DNA from: Sphingomonas citricola | GTDB taxonomy: Bacteria > Pseudomonadota > Alphaproteobacteria > Sphingomonadales > Sphingomonadaceae | Reading direction: 5' to 3' | NCBI RefSeq assembly: GCF_019429535.1 | Contig: NZ_JAHXZM010000002.1 | Coordinates: 248,001 to 312,000, forward strand | Length of the DNA: 64,000 nt | Shown here: positions 15,818 to 24,294 of the stretch, piece by piece | How the letters are laid out: every line of letters begins with the position of its first letter | Numbering within the stretch: position 1 is the stretch's first letter | Translations under genes and position numbers: made by a program | The notes under the pieces: model-generated | Database searches by the model: none | Told to the model about the DNA's origin: nothing | Seen by the model: only the letters and a program-made list of their open reading frames with translations

Positions 15818-18800
15818 TCAGTGAAAATCGTGGCTCTTGATCGGGATAGCGGGCTCGGCACGGTCGCGGAAATGATAGTCCGAGCGGACCGGCGGACGCC
15901 ATTGCGGATCGCGCGCGTCGGGCGTGCCGCCGCTCGTCACCCCGTCGGCGGGCGCGGTAAGGCGCGGCAGGTCGATGTCGCCGACGGTGCGCAGCATCGG
16001 CGTCAGATCGGTCACGCGGTCGACGATGACGTGCGTCACCCGGCCTTCCCGCTGCACGCGCCCGCGCAAGCTCACCATCGCGGAGGACATGACGGTGCGG
16101 CGCTGCGCCTCGAACCGGTCGGGCCACAGGATTCCGTTCGCGACCCCGGTTTCGTCCTCGATCGTGAGGAACAGCACGCCCTTGGCGCTGCCCGGACGCT
16201 GCCGCACGAGGATGATGCCCGCGACCTCGATCCATTTGCCGTTGCGGTGCTCCAGTGTCTCGCACGGGACCATGCCGCGTTCGGAGAGCAATCCGCGCAG
16301 GAAGCGCAAGGGATGCGCGCGCAGCGACAATTGCGTCGCGCGGTAATCCTCCACCACCTCGCGCCCCTCGGTCAGCCGGGTGAGCGTGACGGGGGCCTCG
16401 CGCGTCTCGATGCCCGCGAACAGCGGCAGCGGTTTCTCGCCCAGGCCGCGGATCGCCCACAAGGCCTGTCGCCGGTCGAGCTCGAGCCCCGCGAACGCGT
16501 CCGCCTTGGCGAGCTTCTCGAGCGATGCGAGCGGCACGCCCGAGCGGCGCCACAGATCCTCGACCGAGGCGAAGCGCCGCTCGGCGCGCGCGGTCAGGAT
16601 GCGTCCGGCATCCTCGCCCGACAAACCGTGGACGACGCGCAGCCCGAGCCGGAGCGGCAGGAGATTTCGTGGGGGCGGGGACGGGGCCGGGGCCGGGGCC
16701 GGGGATGGGGCTGGGGGCAAAGAACCCGCCAGCGTCGTGTCCCACTCGCTCTCCATCACGCACACCGGGCGGATCACGACGCCGTGCGCGCGCGCGTCGC
16801 GCACGATCTGCGCGGGTGCGTAGAAACCCATCGGCTGCGCGTTGAGCAGCGCGGCGCAGAAGACGTCGGGGTGGTGGCATTTCATCCACGACGAGGCGTA
16901 GGCGATCTTGGCGAAACTCGCCGCGTGGCTTTCGGGGAAGCCGTAGCTGCCGAACCCCTCGATCTGCTTGACCAGCCGTTCGGCGAACGCCTGGGTGATG
17001 CCGTTCCTGCGCATCCCCGCGATCAGCCGGACGCGGAACGGGCCGACCCCGCCCGTCATCTTGAACGTCGCCATCGCGCGGCGCAGCTGGTCCGCTTCGC
17101 CAGGCGAAAACCCCGCGCCGATGATCGCGACCTGCATTGCCTGTTCCTGGAACAACGGCACGCCGAGCGTTTTCCTGAGCACCGCGGCGAGCGCGTCGTT
17201 GGGATATTCGACCTTCTCCAGTCCTTCGCGCCGTTTCAGATACGGGTGGACCATGTCGCCCTGGATCGGCCCCGGCCGCACGATCGCGACCTGGATCGCA
17301 ATGTCGTAGAATTTCTCCGGCTTCATGCGCGGCAGCATGCTCATCTGCGCGCGGCTCTCGATCTGGAACACGCCCAGCGTGTCGGCCTTTTGGATCATCG
17401 CGAAAGTGGCGGGGTCGTCGTGCTGCATCGCGTCCGACGCCATCGTCAGCGCGGTATTCTTGTGCGCGGCGAGCAGGTCGAACGCGCGCCGCATGCAGCC
17501 GAGCATGCCGAGCCCCAGGATATCGACCTTCATGAAACCGAGTTCCTCGATGTCGGCCTTCTCCCACTCGATCACGTGGCGGTCGGGCATCGCGGCGGGC
17601 TCGATCGGGACGAGGTCGTGGAGCGGCGCGCGCGTCAGCACGAAGCCGCCGGGATGCTGCGACAGGTGGCGCGGCGTGCCGATCAGGTCGCGTGCGAGCT
17701 CGAGCGCGAGCGCGAGGCGCGGCTCGCCCGCATCGAGGTTGAGCGCCTCCACATGCTCGGTCGGCACGCCCTCGCTCGACCAGCCCCATACCTGCCCCGC
17801 GAGTGCGGCGGTCATATCCTCGGGCAGGCCCAGCGCCTTTCCCACTTCGCGGATCGCGCCGCGCGTGCGGAACCGGCTGACCACCGCGGTCAGCGCGGCA
17901 TGGTCGCGCCCGTAGGTTTCGTAGATCCACTGGATCACTTCCTCGCGGCGTTCGTGCTCGAAATCGATGTCGATGTCGGGCGGCTCGCGGCGCTCCTCCG
18001 AGACGAAGCGTTCGAACAGGAGCTGGTGCTTGACCGGATCGATCGAGGTGATGCCGAGCACGAAGCAGATCACCGAATTCGCCGCCGATCCGCGCCCCTG
18101 GCACAGGATGCCGACCGAGCGCGCGTAGGTGACGATCGAATTCACCGTCAGGAAATAGGCTGCGTAGTTCATCCGCCCGACGAGCGCGAGTTCGTGCTCG
18201 ATCAGCCTGGTATAGGCCGCGGGCGGCGCGCCATTGAAACGATCCGCCAGCGCCTGGCGCGCCAGCCGCTCCAACGCCCCCTGCGCGGTGCGGCCGTTCA
18301 TCACGATCTCTTCGGGATATTGGTAATCCAGGTCGCGCAGCGAGAAGGTGCAGCGCTCCACCACCGCCTCCACCGCGGCGAGCGCGTCCGGGTGCGCGCG
18401 GAACAATCGCGCCATCTCGGCGGGCGGGTGCAGGTGGCGCCCCGCATTGCGTTCGCGGCGGAAGCCCAGTTCGTCGATCGTGCATTTCTCGCGGATCGCG
18501 GTCAGCACGTCCTGCATCATGCGCCGGTCGGGCTGGTGGAACAGCGTGTCGCCGGTGGCGAGCGGGACAAGGCCGAAACGGTGCGCGGCCCGCGCGGTCG
18601 CATCGAGCCGCCGTTCCTCGCCCGGTCGGTGCCAGTGCGTCAGGCAGACGTGGCCGCGCGTGCCGAACAGATCGGCCATCCACCGCAGCGCGCACGTCGG
18701 CGGCACGCCCGCGCCGCCCGGTTCGTCGGCCGAAACGCCGTCGCCCGGCACCAGCGCCGCGACCAGCCCGTCGGCGTGCGCCGCGACGTCTTCCCAGTGG

Positions 18801-19150
18801 AGGAAGCACTGCCCCTTTTCGCCGTGCCGGGTGTCGGCGCGGTTCTTGCCGAGCGACAACAGCCGCGTCAGCCGCGACCAGGCGGCGCGGTCCTCGGGCC
18901 AGACCAGCAGCGAATCGCCCGACACCAGATCGAGCCGGCAACCGGGGATCGAGCGGATGACCAGCCCGGTGTCGCGGCGCACCTCGTCGGCGGCGTAGAG
19001 CGCGCGCACCACGCCCGCGACCGAATTGCGGTCGGTGATGCCGAGCGCGGGCATCCCCATGGCCGCGGCGGTCGCGAACAATTGCTCGCACGACGACGCG
19101 CCGCGCAGGAACGAGAAATGCGTCGTGACCTGAAGCTCGCTGTAGGTCAT
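15818..19150 (-). CDS. dnaE2: Error-prone DNA polymerase III alpha subunit DnaE2
   Basis: A 1110-residue C-family polymerase that performs mutagenic lesion bypass together with ImuA and ImuB. The PHP domain is N-terminal (VTTHFSFLRGASSCEQLF), the catalytic aspartates lie in DIDIDFEHERREEVI, and the C-terminal part holds the helix-hairpin-helix and OB-fold regions. Start at 19150 matches the family; the frame runs upstream to 19276 in Arg-rich non-family sequence. About 200 residues before the OB fold there is a Pro/Ala-rich insert (16 residues, PPAPSPAPAPAPSPPP) encoded by a G-rich DNA tract at 16671-16718. Confidence 0.96.
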   Translation of the reverse strand: MTYSELQVTTHFSFLRGASSCEQLFATAAAMGMPALGITDRNSVAGVVRALYAADEVRRDTGLVIRSIPGCRLDLVSGDSLLVWPEDRAAWSRLTRLLSLGKNRADTRHGEKGQCFLHWEDVAAHADGLVAALVPGDGVSADEPGGAGVPPTCALRWMADLFGTRGHVCLTHWHRPGEERRLDATARAAHRFGLVPLATGDTLFHQPDRRMMQDVLTAIREKCTIDELGFRRERNAGRHLHPPAEMARLFRAHPDALAAVEAVVERCTFSLRDLDYQYPEEIVMNGRTAQGALERLARQALADRFNGAPPAAYTRLIEHELALVGRMNYAAYFLTVNSIVTYARSVGILCQGRGSAANSVICFVLGITSIDPVKHQLLFERFVSEERREPPDIDIDFEHERREEVIQWIYETYGRDHAALTAVVSRFRTRGAIREVGKALGLPEDMTAALAGQVWGWSSEGVPTEHVEALNLDAGEPRLALALELARDLIGTPRHLSQHPGGFVLTRAPLHDLVPIEPAAMPDRHVIEWEKADIEELGFMKVDILGLGMLGCMRRAFDLLAAHKNTALTMASDAMQHDDPATFAMIQKADTLGVFQIESRAQMSMLPRMKPEKFYDIAIQVAIVRPGPIQGDMVHPYLKRREGLEKVEYPNDALAAVLRKTLGVPLFQEQAMQVAIIGAGFSPGEADQLRRAMATFKMTGGVGPFRVRLIAGMRRNGITQAFAERLVKQIEGFGSYGFPESHAASFAKIAYASSWMKCHHPDVFCAALLNAQPMGFYAPAQIVRDARAHGVVIRPVCVMESEWDTTLAGSLPPAPSPAPAPAPSPPPRNLLPLRLGLRVVHGLSGEDAGRILTARAERRFASVEDLWRRSGVPLASLEKLAKADAFAGLELDRRQALWAIRGLGEKPLPLFAGIETREAPVTLTRLTEGREVVEDYRATQLSLRAHPLRFLRGLLSERGMVPCETLEHRNGKWIEVAGIILVRQRPGSAKGVLFLTIEDETGVANGILWPDRFEAQRRTVMSSAMVSLRGRVQREGRVTHVIVDRVTDLTPMLRTVGDIDLPRLTAPADGVTSGGTPDARDPQWRPPVRSDYHFRDRAEPAIPIKSHDFH
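16671..16718 (+). repeat. G-run repeat with G-quadruplex potential inside dnaE2
   Basis: Eight successive runs of four or five G separated by one or two bases (units like GGGGCC and GGGGAT) on the plus strand, which is the transcribed template for dnaE2. It encodes the Pro/Ala insert of DnaE2. Such a tract can fold as a G-quadruplex when single stranded. Confidence 0.8.
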
Positions 19151-19300
19151 GCGCGGCGCGCCCGTACCGCGCGTGATCGGCCGCGAGGGGGAAGGTGGCC
19201 GCGCGCACGATGCGTGGGGGCTACACCGCGCTCCGCCCCGCGCGCGGATGGCGCCACCGCGACGCGCGAACCGCATGCGCCGCGGGCGTGGCGCGCGATC

Positions 19301-21913
19301 TCATCCGAACGTGCCATGCAGGTGCCACGTCATGTCGCCGGTTTCGGGGCGCTGCCCGTCGCCGCGGCGGAACAGCCAGAAACGCTGGCCCGCATCGTCC
19401 TCGACCTGGAAATAATCGCGTACCGCCTGTCGCTCGGCGACGCGGCGCCACCATTCGCCCGCGATCCGCTCGGGCCCGTCGCCACGCACCACCTGATGCA
19501 TCTGCCCGCGCCAGCGGAACCGCTTGGGATAGGAATCGGGCAGTTCGGCCATGACGTGGTCGATCGGCTCGGGCCGGCGCAGCAACCGTGCGGGGCGCGG
19601 CCAGCGCGGGTGCCACGGATGTGCCGCGCCGCGGGTGTCGAGGTGGCGGACGTCGTCGCGGACCAGCCGCGCGTTCGAATTCGTGGCGCGGTCGAGCGGC
19701 GCGGCCGCCGCGACCGAGCGTTCGGGCACGTCGCTCTCGACCGCGCGCGTGCGCCACAGCCGCGCCTCGCCGATGCGGTTGACGATCGCGTCGACCAGCG
19801 CGGCGAGATCGGGCACCGCGTCCTCCAGATCGCCCGCGAGGGTCTCGGCACCGAGCGGTTCGTCGCGCGTCACGTGCAGCGCCATGATCTCGATCCCGAA
19901 ACCCGGATCGATCAGCTCGATCCGCCGCACGAGCAGCCGCAGCATGTGCGGCGCGTCGCGCGTCGCACGCGCGAAGCCGACGCGTACGGCCTGCACCGCG
20001 CCGTCGACGCGCGTCAGCGCGAGCACCAGCGCGCGCGCACCGCGCCCCTGCTGCGCGAGCGCCTGCGCCAGCCGATCGCTCAACTGCGCGATCCAATAGG
20101 CGATCGGTTCCGCGGTCAGGATCGGCTCGGCGAAACGCTGCTCGACCACCACGGGATCGCGCGGGATGACGGGCGCGACCGGTTCCGCGACCGCGCCGAT
20201 CAACTGGTCGAGCCGGGTTGCCACGCCGTGTCCGAAGCGGCGCGCCATCGGTGCGCGCGGCATCGCGGCGAGCGCGCCGATCTGGTCGATCCCCAGCCGG
20301 CGCATCAATTCGACCGCGCCCGCCTCGAGCCGGAGCGCGGTTACCGGGTAATCGGCGAAGGGCGCGATCCCGTGCGCGGGGGGCAATGCGGAGACCGGGC
20401 CGGGGGCGAACTGCGCCAGCGCCCAGGCCGCCGCCGGGGTATCGGCGATGCCGACGCGCGCGGCGATCCCCAGCCGTGCGAGCAGCCGCACGATCCGCCG
20501 CGCCATCACCTGCTCGCCGCCGTGGAGGTGCGCGACGCCGGTCAGGTCGATGAACAGCCCGGCCTCGCCACCAATCGCCGCGGGCGGGGCGTCCGACACC
20601 GACACGCACGGCGACCAGCGCCGCGCCAATGCCACCGCGAGCACGTCGAGCGCGGCACGGTCCCCCGCCGGATCGGCGTCGCGGACGCGCACGTCGGGGG
20701 TGGCGGCGCGGACCTGCGTCAGCGCCATGCCCGGATCGATCCCCAGCCGACGCGCGGCGGGGCAGGCGGCGGCGACCTCGATCCGACTGCCGATCTTGTG
20801 CACGGTGACGAGCGGCGCGGCGTGCGGGTGGTCGAGCGGCGACGCATTCGCGGGGTCGGCCGCGCTGGCGATCCCGTCCGCAGGGCAGACGCGCGCGAGC
20901 GTGCCCGCGGTGCTGCGCCCGGTGTCGAAGAAGGGCGTGACCGGCAGCACGCTCGCGCCCGCGTCGTTCGATCCGACGCGCCCGGCCGTCACGCGGCGCT
21001 CACCCGCGCTCGGCTGATCACCACCGGGATTGTCGGGGTGTGGCCCCTCGCCGGGATAGCGGATCGCGCTGATCGCGGGGCGGAGCGCGGTTGCTGCACG
21101 CAGCGTGTGCTCGCGCGACGTGTCCGCGGGGGTGACCGTCCCCGTCGTCGCCGGGCGAGCAGCGGCGTCCGCATCCACGAGCCGGAGGAGTGGCCGCGCG
21201 GGCGGCTGGGCCATCGTGTCGGCTGGCGTCGCGTCTGCGATCGGCGGGGCGTCGCACGCAGCGAGCGGGTGGCGCGAACCGGCTGTCGACGCGCCGGCCG
21301 GATCACGCGTTCGCGCGTCGGTTCGGCCATCGTGCGGGGTGGCGCGCGGTGATGCGGGCTCCGCCACGGCGACCGGGTCGCGGCGGCGCTGAGCGGAGGT
21401 CGGGCGCACGCCTTCGCCGCCGAAGCGAACAGCGACCATGCCCGGTGCAGCGCCGGGTTCGGGCCAGCCGCTCGCCTTGTTGCCGTCGTCGCCGGGCAGG
21501 CGTTTGAAGGCATGCTCCGCCGCCTCGCTGCGGCGGCCCATCTCGCGCATCGGCGGGCGCTGGTGCGCTTCCATGCGTGCGATCCGCCGTTCGACGTCGG
21601 CGCGCGTCTCGCCCGCCCAGCACGCGTTCGCCCCGCCAGCGCGCTCGTCCTTGCCGGCGAGCGGTCTGTCGAACGGGCGCGTGTCCGCGGCCGATGCTTC
21701 GCTGCGGGCCCAGCGCGCGCCGGGGCGCCAGCCGCTGTTGCGCGGCGCGTCGCATTGCTTGCCGCCCTGCTCGGCGTCGCTCGCGCGTTTCAGCGCGGCG
21801 AGTTCCGCCCCCGCGGCGATGCCGCGTTCAGGCGGCGGCGTATGCTGTCGCTCCGCCCGCCGCACGCGGTCGATCGACCAGTTTGGCAGGTAGAGCGATG
21901 CGACCCGTTTCAT
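19301..21913 (-). CDS. imuB: ImuB, Y-family polymerase-like mutagenesis protein, with very long insert
   Basis: An 870-residue ImuB, the scaffold that links ImuA, DnaE2 and the sliding clamp in SOS mutagenesis. It starts with the normal first strand MKRVASLYLPNWSIDRVRR and resumes at about residue 366 with PLVTVHKIGSRIEVAAACP, IDPGMALTQ, IDLTGVAHLHGGE and the C-terminal little-finger part. Between these lies about 340 residues of Pro/Ala/Arg/Asp-rich, probably disordered sequence. ImuB proteins are usually near 500 residues. The gene overlaps imuA by 86 bases and is followed 150 bases later by dnaE2. Confidence 0.9.
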   Translation of the reverse strand: MKRVASLYLPNWSIDRVRRAERQHTPPPERGIAAGAELAALKRASDAEQGGKQCDAPRNSGWRPGARWARSEASAADTRPFDRPLAGKDERAGGANACWAGETRADVERRIARMEAHQRPPMREMGRRSEAAEHAFKRLPGDDGNKASGWPEPGAAPGMVAVRFGGEGVRPTSAQRRRDPVAVAEPASPRATPHDGRTDARTRDPAGASTAGSRHPLAACDAPPIADATPADTMAQPPARPLLRLVDADAAARPATTGTVTPADTSREHTLRAATALRPAISAIRYPGEGPHPDNPGGDQPSAGERRVTAGRVGSNDAGASVLPVTPFFDTGRSTAGTLARVCPADGIASAADPANASPLDHPHAAPLVTVHKIGSRIEVAAACPAARRLGIDPGMALTQVRAATPDVRVRDADPAGDRAALDVLAVALARRWSPCVSVSDAPPAAIGGEAGLFIDLTGVAHLHGGEQVMARRIVRLLARLGIAARVGIADTPAAAWALAQFAPGPVSALPPAHGIAPFADYPVTALRLEAGAVELMRRLGIDQIGALAAMPRAPMARRFGHGVATRLDQLIGAVAEPVAPVIPRDPVVVEQRFAEPILTAEPIAYWIAQLSDRLAQALAQQGRGARALVLALTRVDGAVQAVRVGFARATRDAPHMLRLLVRRIELIDPGFGIEIMALHVTRDEPLGAETLAGDLEDAVPDLAALVDAIVNRIGEARLWRTRAVESDVPERSVAAAAPLDRATNSNARLVRDDVRHLDTRGAAHPWHPRWPRPARLLRRPEPIDHVMAELPDSYPKRFRWRGQMHQVVRGDGPERIAGEWWRRVAERQAVRDYFQVEDDAGQRFWLFRRGDGQRPETGDMTWHLHGTFG

Positions 21914-22613
21914 CGCTGGCCTCCACTGTGAGTTGAAAGGGTTCGCCGCCGCGCTGGCGGACGAGCGAGACGTGCCAGCGCGCGCGCCCGATGCCGGGGG
22001 TGGGAAGCGGCGCGGACGGCGCGGAGGCGATGCGCCAGCGCGTCACCGCGGCGGACGGCGCGCCAAGCGTGTCCGCGCCTTCGCGTGCGTGGCGTTTCAT
22101 CAGCAGCGCGATCGTGCGCCCGCCCTCGGCGGCGAGTTGCAATCGCCGGGTCGCGGGCATGCCGACGCGGCGCGCCTCGCCGATCACCGCGCCGAGCGCG
22201 CGGTGGCGCAATCCTTCCTCCATCAGCGCCAGCACCTCGGCATCGTCGGCGGCCTCGGCATAGAGGACGCGTTCGGGGGCGAGCCCGACCTGGTAGAGCG
22301 CGGGCGCGAACAGGTCGCGGCGGCGCACCACCCACAGCACCGGTCCCCAGGCGCGCGCGGCGATGCCCGCCACGAACAAGGTCGCGCTCGCGTCGTCGCC
22401 GAGCGACGGGGTCGCCGCCGTCACCTCGTGCAGCGCGTCGAGCCTCAGCCCGCTGTTGGCGAGCCGCGAGTCGATCCCGCCGACGCCGAACGGCAGCACC
22501 GGGCGACGGTGATGCCCGTCACCCTCGATCGCGCGCAGCGTGTCGCGCAGATGCGCGATCACACCCGACTGCGTGTTCGTGGATGATTCCGGGGATGTTT
22601 CCGGCTGTGACAC
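21828..22613 (-). CDS. imuA: ImuA, RecA-like SOS mutagenesis protein
   Basis: A 261-residue member of the ImuA (SulA/RecA-related) family, first gene of the imuA-imuB-dnaE2 damage-induced mutagenesis operon. Recognised by RPVLPFGVGGIDSRLANSGLRLDALHEV, WVVRRRDLFAPALYQVGL and GAVIGEARRVGMPATRRLQLAAE. A LexA box sits about 30 bases upstream of the ATG. Its C-terminus overlaps imuB. Confidence 0.93.
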   Translation of the reverse strand: MSQPETSPESSTNTQSGVIAHLRDTLRAIEGDGHHRRPVLPFGVGGIDSRLANSGLRLDALHEVTAATPSLGDDASATLFVAGIAARAWGPVLWVVRRRDLFAPALYQVGLAPERVLYAEAADDAEVLALMEEGLRHRALGAVIGEARRVGMPATRRLQLAAEGGRTIALLMKRHAREGADTLGAPSAAVTRWRIASAPSAPLPTPGIGRARWHVSLVRQRGGEPFQLTVEASDETGRIALPAKLVDRPRAAGGATAYAAA

Positions 22614-22641
22614 GGTGGTGATACGACTCGCTGCTCAACTT

Positions 22642-22656
22642 GTTCCTATTTTGTTC
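22642..22656 (-). promoter_or_regulatory. LexA (SOS) box of imuA-imuB-dnaE2
   Basis: GTTC (22642-22645), seven bases, GTTC (22653-22656): an exact match to the alphaproteobacterial LexA site GTTC-N7-GTTC, placed 29 bases upstream of the imuA start. Confidence 0.9.
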
Positions 22657-22913
22657 TCATGGGTCGATACGTGTCAATCCGTCGTTCCGCCCCGCCTGTC
22701 CCGGTGCGGATATTTGTCTGTGGATATTTTTCGCGCGGTACCGAAGCGAGGTGATCCGCCGCTGCACGTGCGCCGCAGTTTTGTTGCCGATGGTGGCTGG
22801 ACGACGCACGCGCGCGACCGTTCGTCCATGCCCGCCCGCCACGATCTTGCCCGAACGATGCCGCGCGGCTCGCACGCTGTGCCGGGCGCGGAACAGGGTG
22901 AGCACCCTTGAAA

Positions 22914-22919
22914 TATAAT
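22914..22919 (+). promoter_or_regulatory. -10 box of the bkd operon
   Basis: A consensus TATAAT in AT-poor surroundings, 60 bases before the first gene. The expected -35 position (around 22891-22896) is poor, so an activator may be needed. The implied transcript start near 22926 rules out the in-frame ATG at 22925 as translation start. Confidence 0.55.
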
Positions 22920-22978
22920 TACAAATGCGACTAAGGCAGTCCCGAGCGTTCACCAATGAACGCATGATGGAGAGTGAC

Positions 22979-24292
22979 GTGGCGAGCGACGCCCCTACCA
23001 ATCTGCCGCGCCCCGACGTGTCGGGTCACAACATGCCACGGCTGTCGCTCCACGTGCCGGAGCCGAAGTTCCGGCCCGGCGACGCGGTCGACTTCGCCGA
23101 CGTCGAGGTACCGCCCGCGGGTTCGGTGCGCCGCCCCGACACCGCCGAGGCGGCGAGCCAGTTCACCGACCTCGCCTATACGCTGGTGCGCGTGCTCGAC
23201 GAGCAGAACCAGGCGGTCGGCCCGTGGAACCCGCAGCTGTCGCCCGACAAGATGCGGCGGATGCTGCGCCACATGGCGACCGTGCGCGCGTTCGACGAGC
23301 GGATGTTCCGCGCGCAGCGGCAGGGCAAGACCAGCTTCTACATGAAATCGCTGGGCGAGGAGGCGGTGGCGGTATCCGCCGCGCACGCGCTCGATGCCGA
23401 GGACATGTGCTTTCCGTCGTATCGCCAGCAGGGACTGCTCATCGCGCGCGGTTGCCCGATGGTCGACATGATGAACCAGATCTACTCGAACAAGGGGGAC
23501 AAGCTGCAGGGCAAGCAGCTGCCGATCATGTATTCGGAGAAGCGGTTCGGCTTCTTCTCGATCTCGGGCAATCTGACGACGCAATACCCGCAGGCGGTCG
23601 GCTGGGCGATGGCGTCGGCGTCGCGAGGAGACACCAAGATCGCGGCGACGTGGTGCGGTGAGGGCTCGACCGCGGAGGGTGATTTCCACTCCGCGCTGAC
23701 GTTCGCGACCGTGTACCGCGCGCCCGTCATTTTCAACGTCGTCAACAACCAGTGGGCGATCTCGAGCTTCTCGGGCTTCGCGGGCGCGGAGGCGACGACG
23801 TTCGCGGCGCGCGCGGTCGGTTACGGGATCGCGGGGCTTCGCGTCGACGGCAACGACGCGCTGGCGGTCTATGCCGCGGCCGCCTGGGCGGCCGAGCGCG
23901 CGCGCACCAACGCGGGGCCGACGCTGATCGAGCATTTCACCTATCGCACCGAGGGGCACTCGACCTCCGACGACCCGACGCAATACCGCTCGGCGGGCGA
24001 GCCGACGGCGTGGCCGCTGGGTGACCCGATCACGCGGTTGAAGGACCATCTGGTGGCGATCGGCGAATGGGACGACGAGCGTCAGGCGGCGATGGACCGC
24101 GAGGTCGCCGAAGAGGTCAAGGCGGCGCAGAAGGAGGCCGAGAAGAACGGCATTCTGGGTCACGGCCTGCACCAGCCGCTCGACACGCTGTTCGACGGCG
24201 TGTTCGAGGACATGCCCTGGCACTTGCAGGAGCAGCGCCAGCAGATGATCGACGAGGAAGAAGCGAGCGGTCGGCCGTGGGCGAGGAAGTAA
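22979..24292 (+). CDS. bkdA1: Branched-chain 2-oxoacid dehydrogenase E1 alpha
   Basis: A 437-residue thiamine-diphosphate E1 alpha subunit that decarboxylates the 2-oxoacids of Val, Leu and Ile. Seen are LSLHVPEPKFRPGD at the start, KTSFYMKSLGEEAV, the ThDP/Mg motif region CGEGSTAEGDFHSAL...VVNNQWAIS, and the phosphorylation-loop like YRTEGHSTSDDP. The GTG at 22979 has GGAG six bases upstream and is preferred; ATGs at 22964/22967 lack one. First gene of the bkd operon, three bases before E1 beta. The lipoamide dehydrogenase (E3) is not in the window. Confidence 0.93.
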   Translation: MASDAPTNLPRPDVSGHNMPRLSLHVPEPKFRPGDAVDFADVEVPPAGSVRRPDTAEAASQFTDLAYTLVRVLDEQNQAVGPWNPQLSPDKMRRMLRHMATVRAFDERMFRAQRQGKTSFYMKSLGEEAVAVSAAHALDAEDMCFPSYRQQGLLIARGCPMVDMMNQIYSNKGDKLQGKQLPIMYSEKRFGFFSISGNLTTQYPQAVGWAMASASRGDTKIAATWCGEGSTAEGDFHSALTFATVYRAPVIFNVVNNQWAISSFSGFAGAEATTFAARAVGYGIAGLRVDGNDALAVYAAAAWAAERARTNAGPTLIEHFTYRTEGHSTSDDPTQYRSAGEPTAWPLGDPITRLKDHLVAIGEWDDERQAAMDREVAEEVKAAQKEAEKNGILGHGLHQPLDTLFDGVFEDMPWHLQEQRQQMIDEEEASGRPWARK

Positions 24293-24294
24293 CG

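Larger units (their letters stand above)
22614..22978. other. 365-bp intergenic region between imuA and bkdA1
   Basis: Holds the LexA box for the minus-strand operon and, at its other end, a TATAAT box for the bkd operon. The reading frames crossing it (for example 22640-22918) have no ribosome binding sites or recognisable protein features, so I see no gene here. Confidence 0.6.

Noticed and set aside
14781..19208. A 1475-codon minus-strand frame over dnaE2
   Set aside because: Out of frame with dnaE2; Arg-rich translation without any recognisable motif, while the dnaE2 frame is a full family match.
14927..21352. A 2141-codon open frame on the plus strand
   Set aside because: It is antisense to the hybrid kinase, dnaE2 and imuB; the product is Arg/Glu/His-rich with no domain, and arises from the high GC bias at third positions of the real genes.
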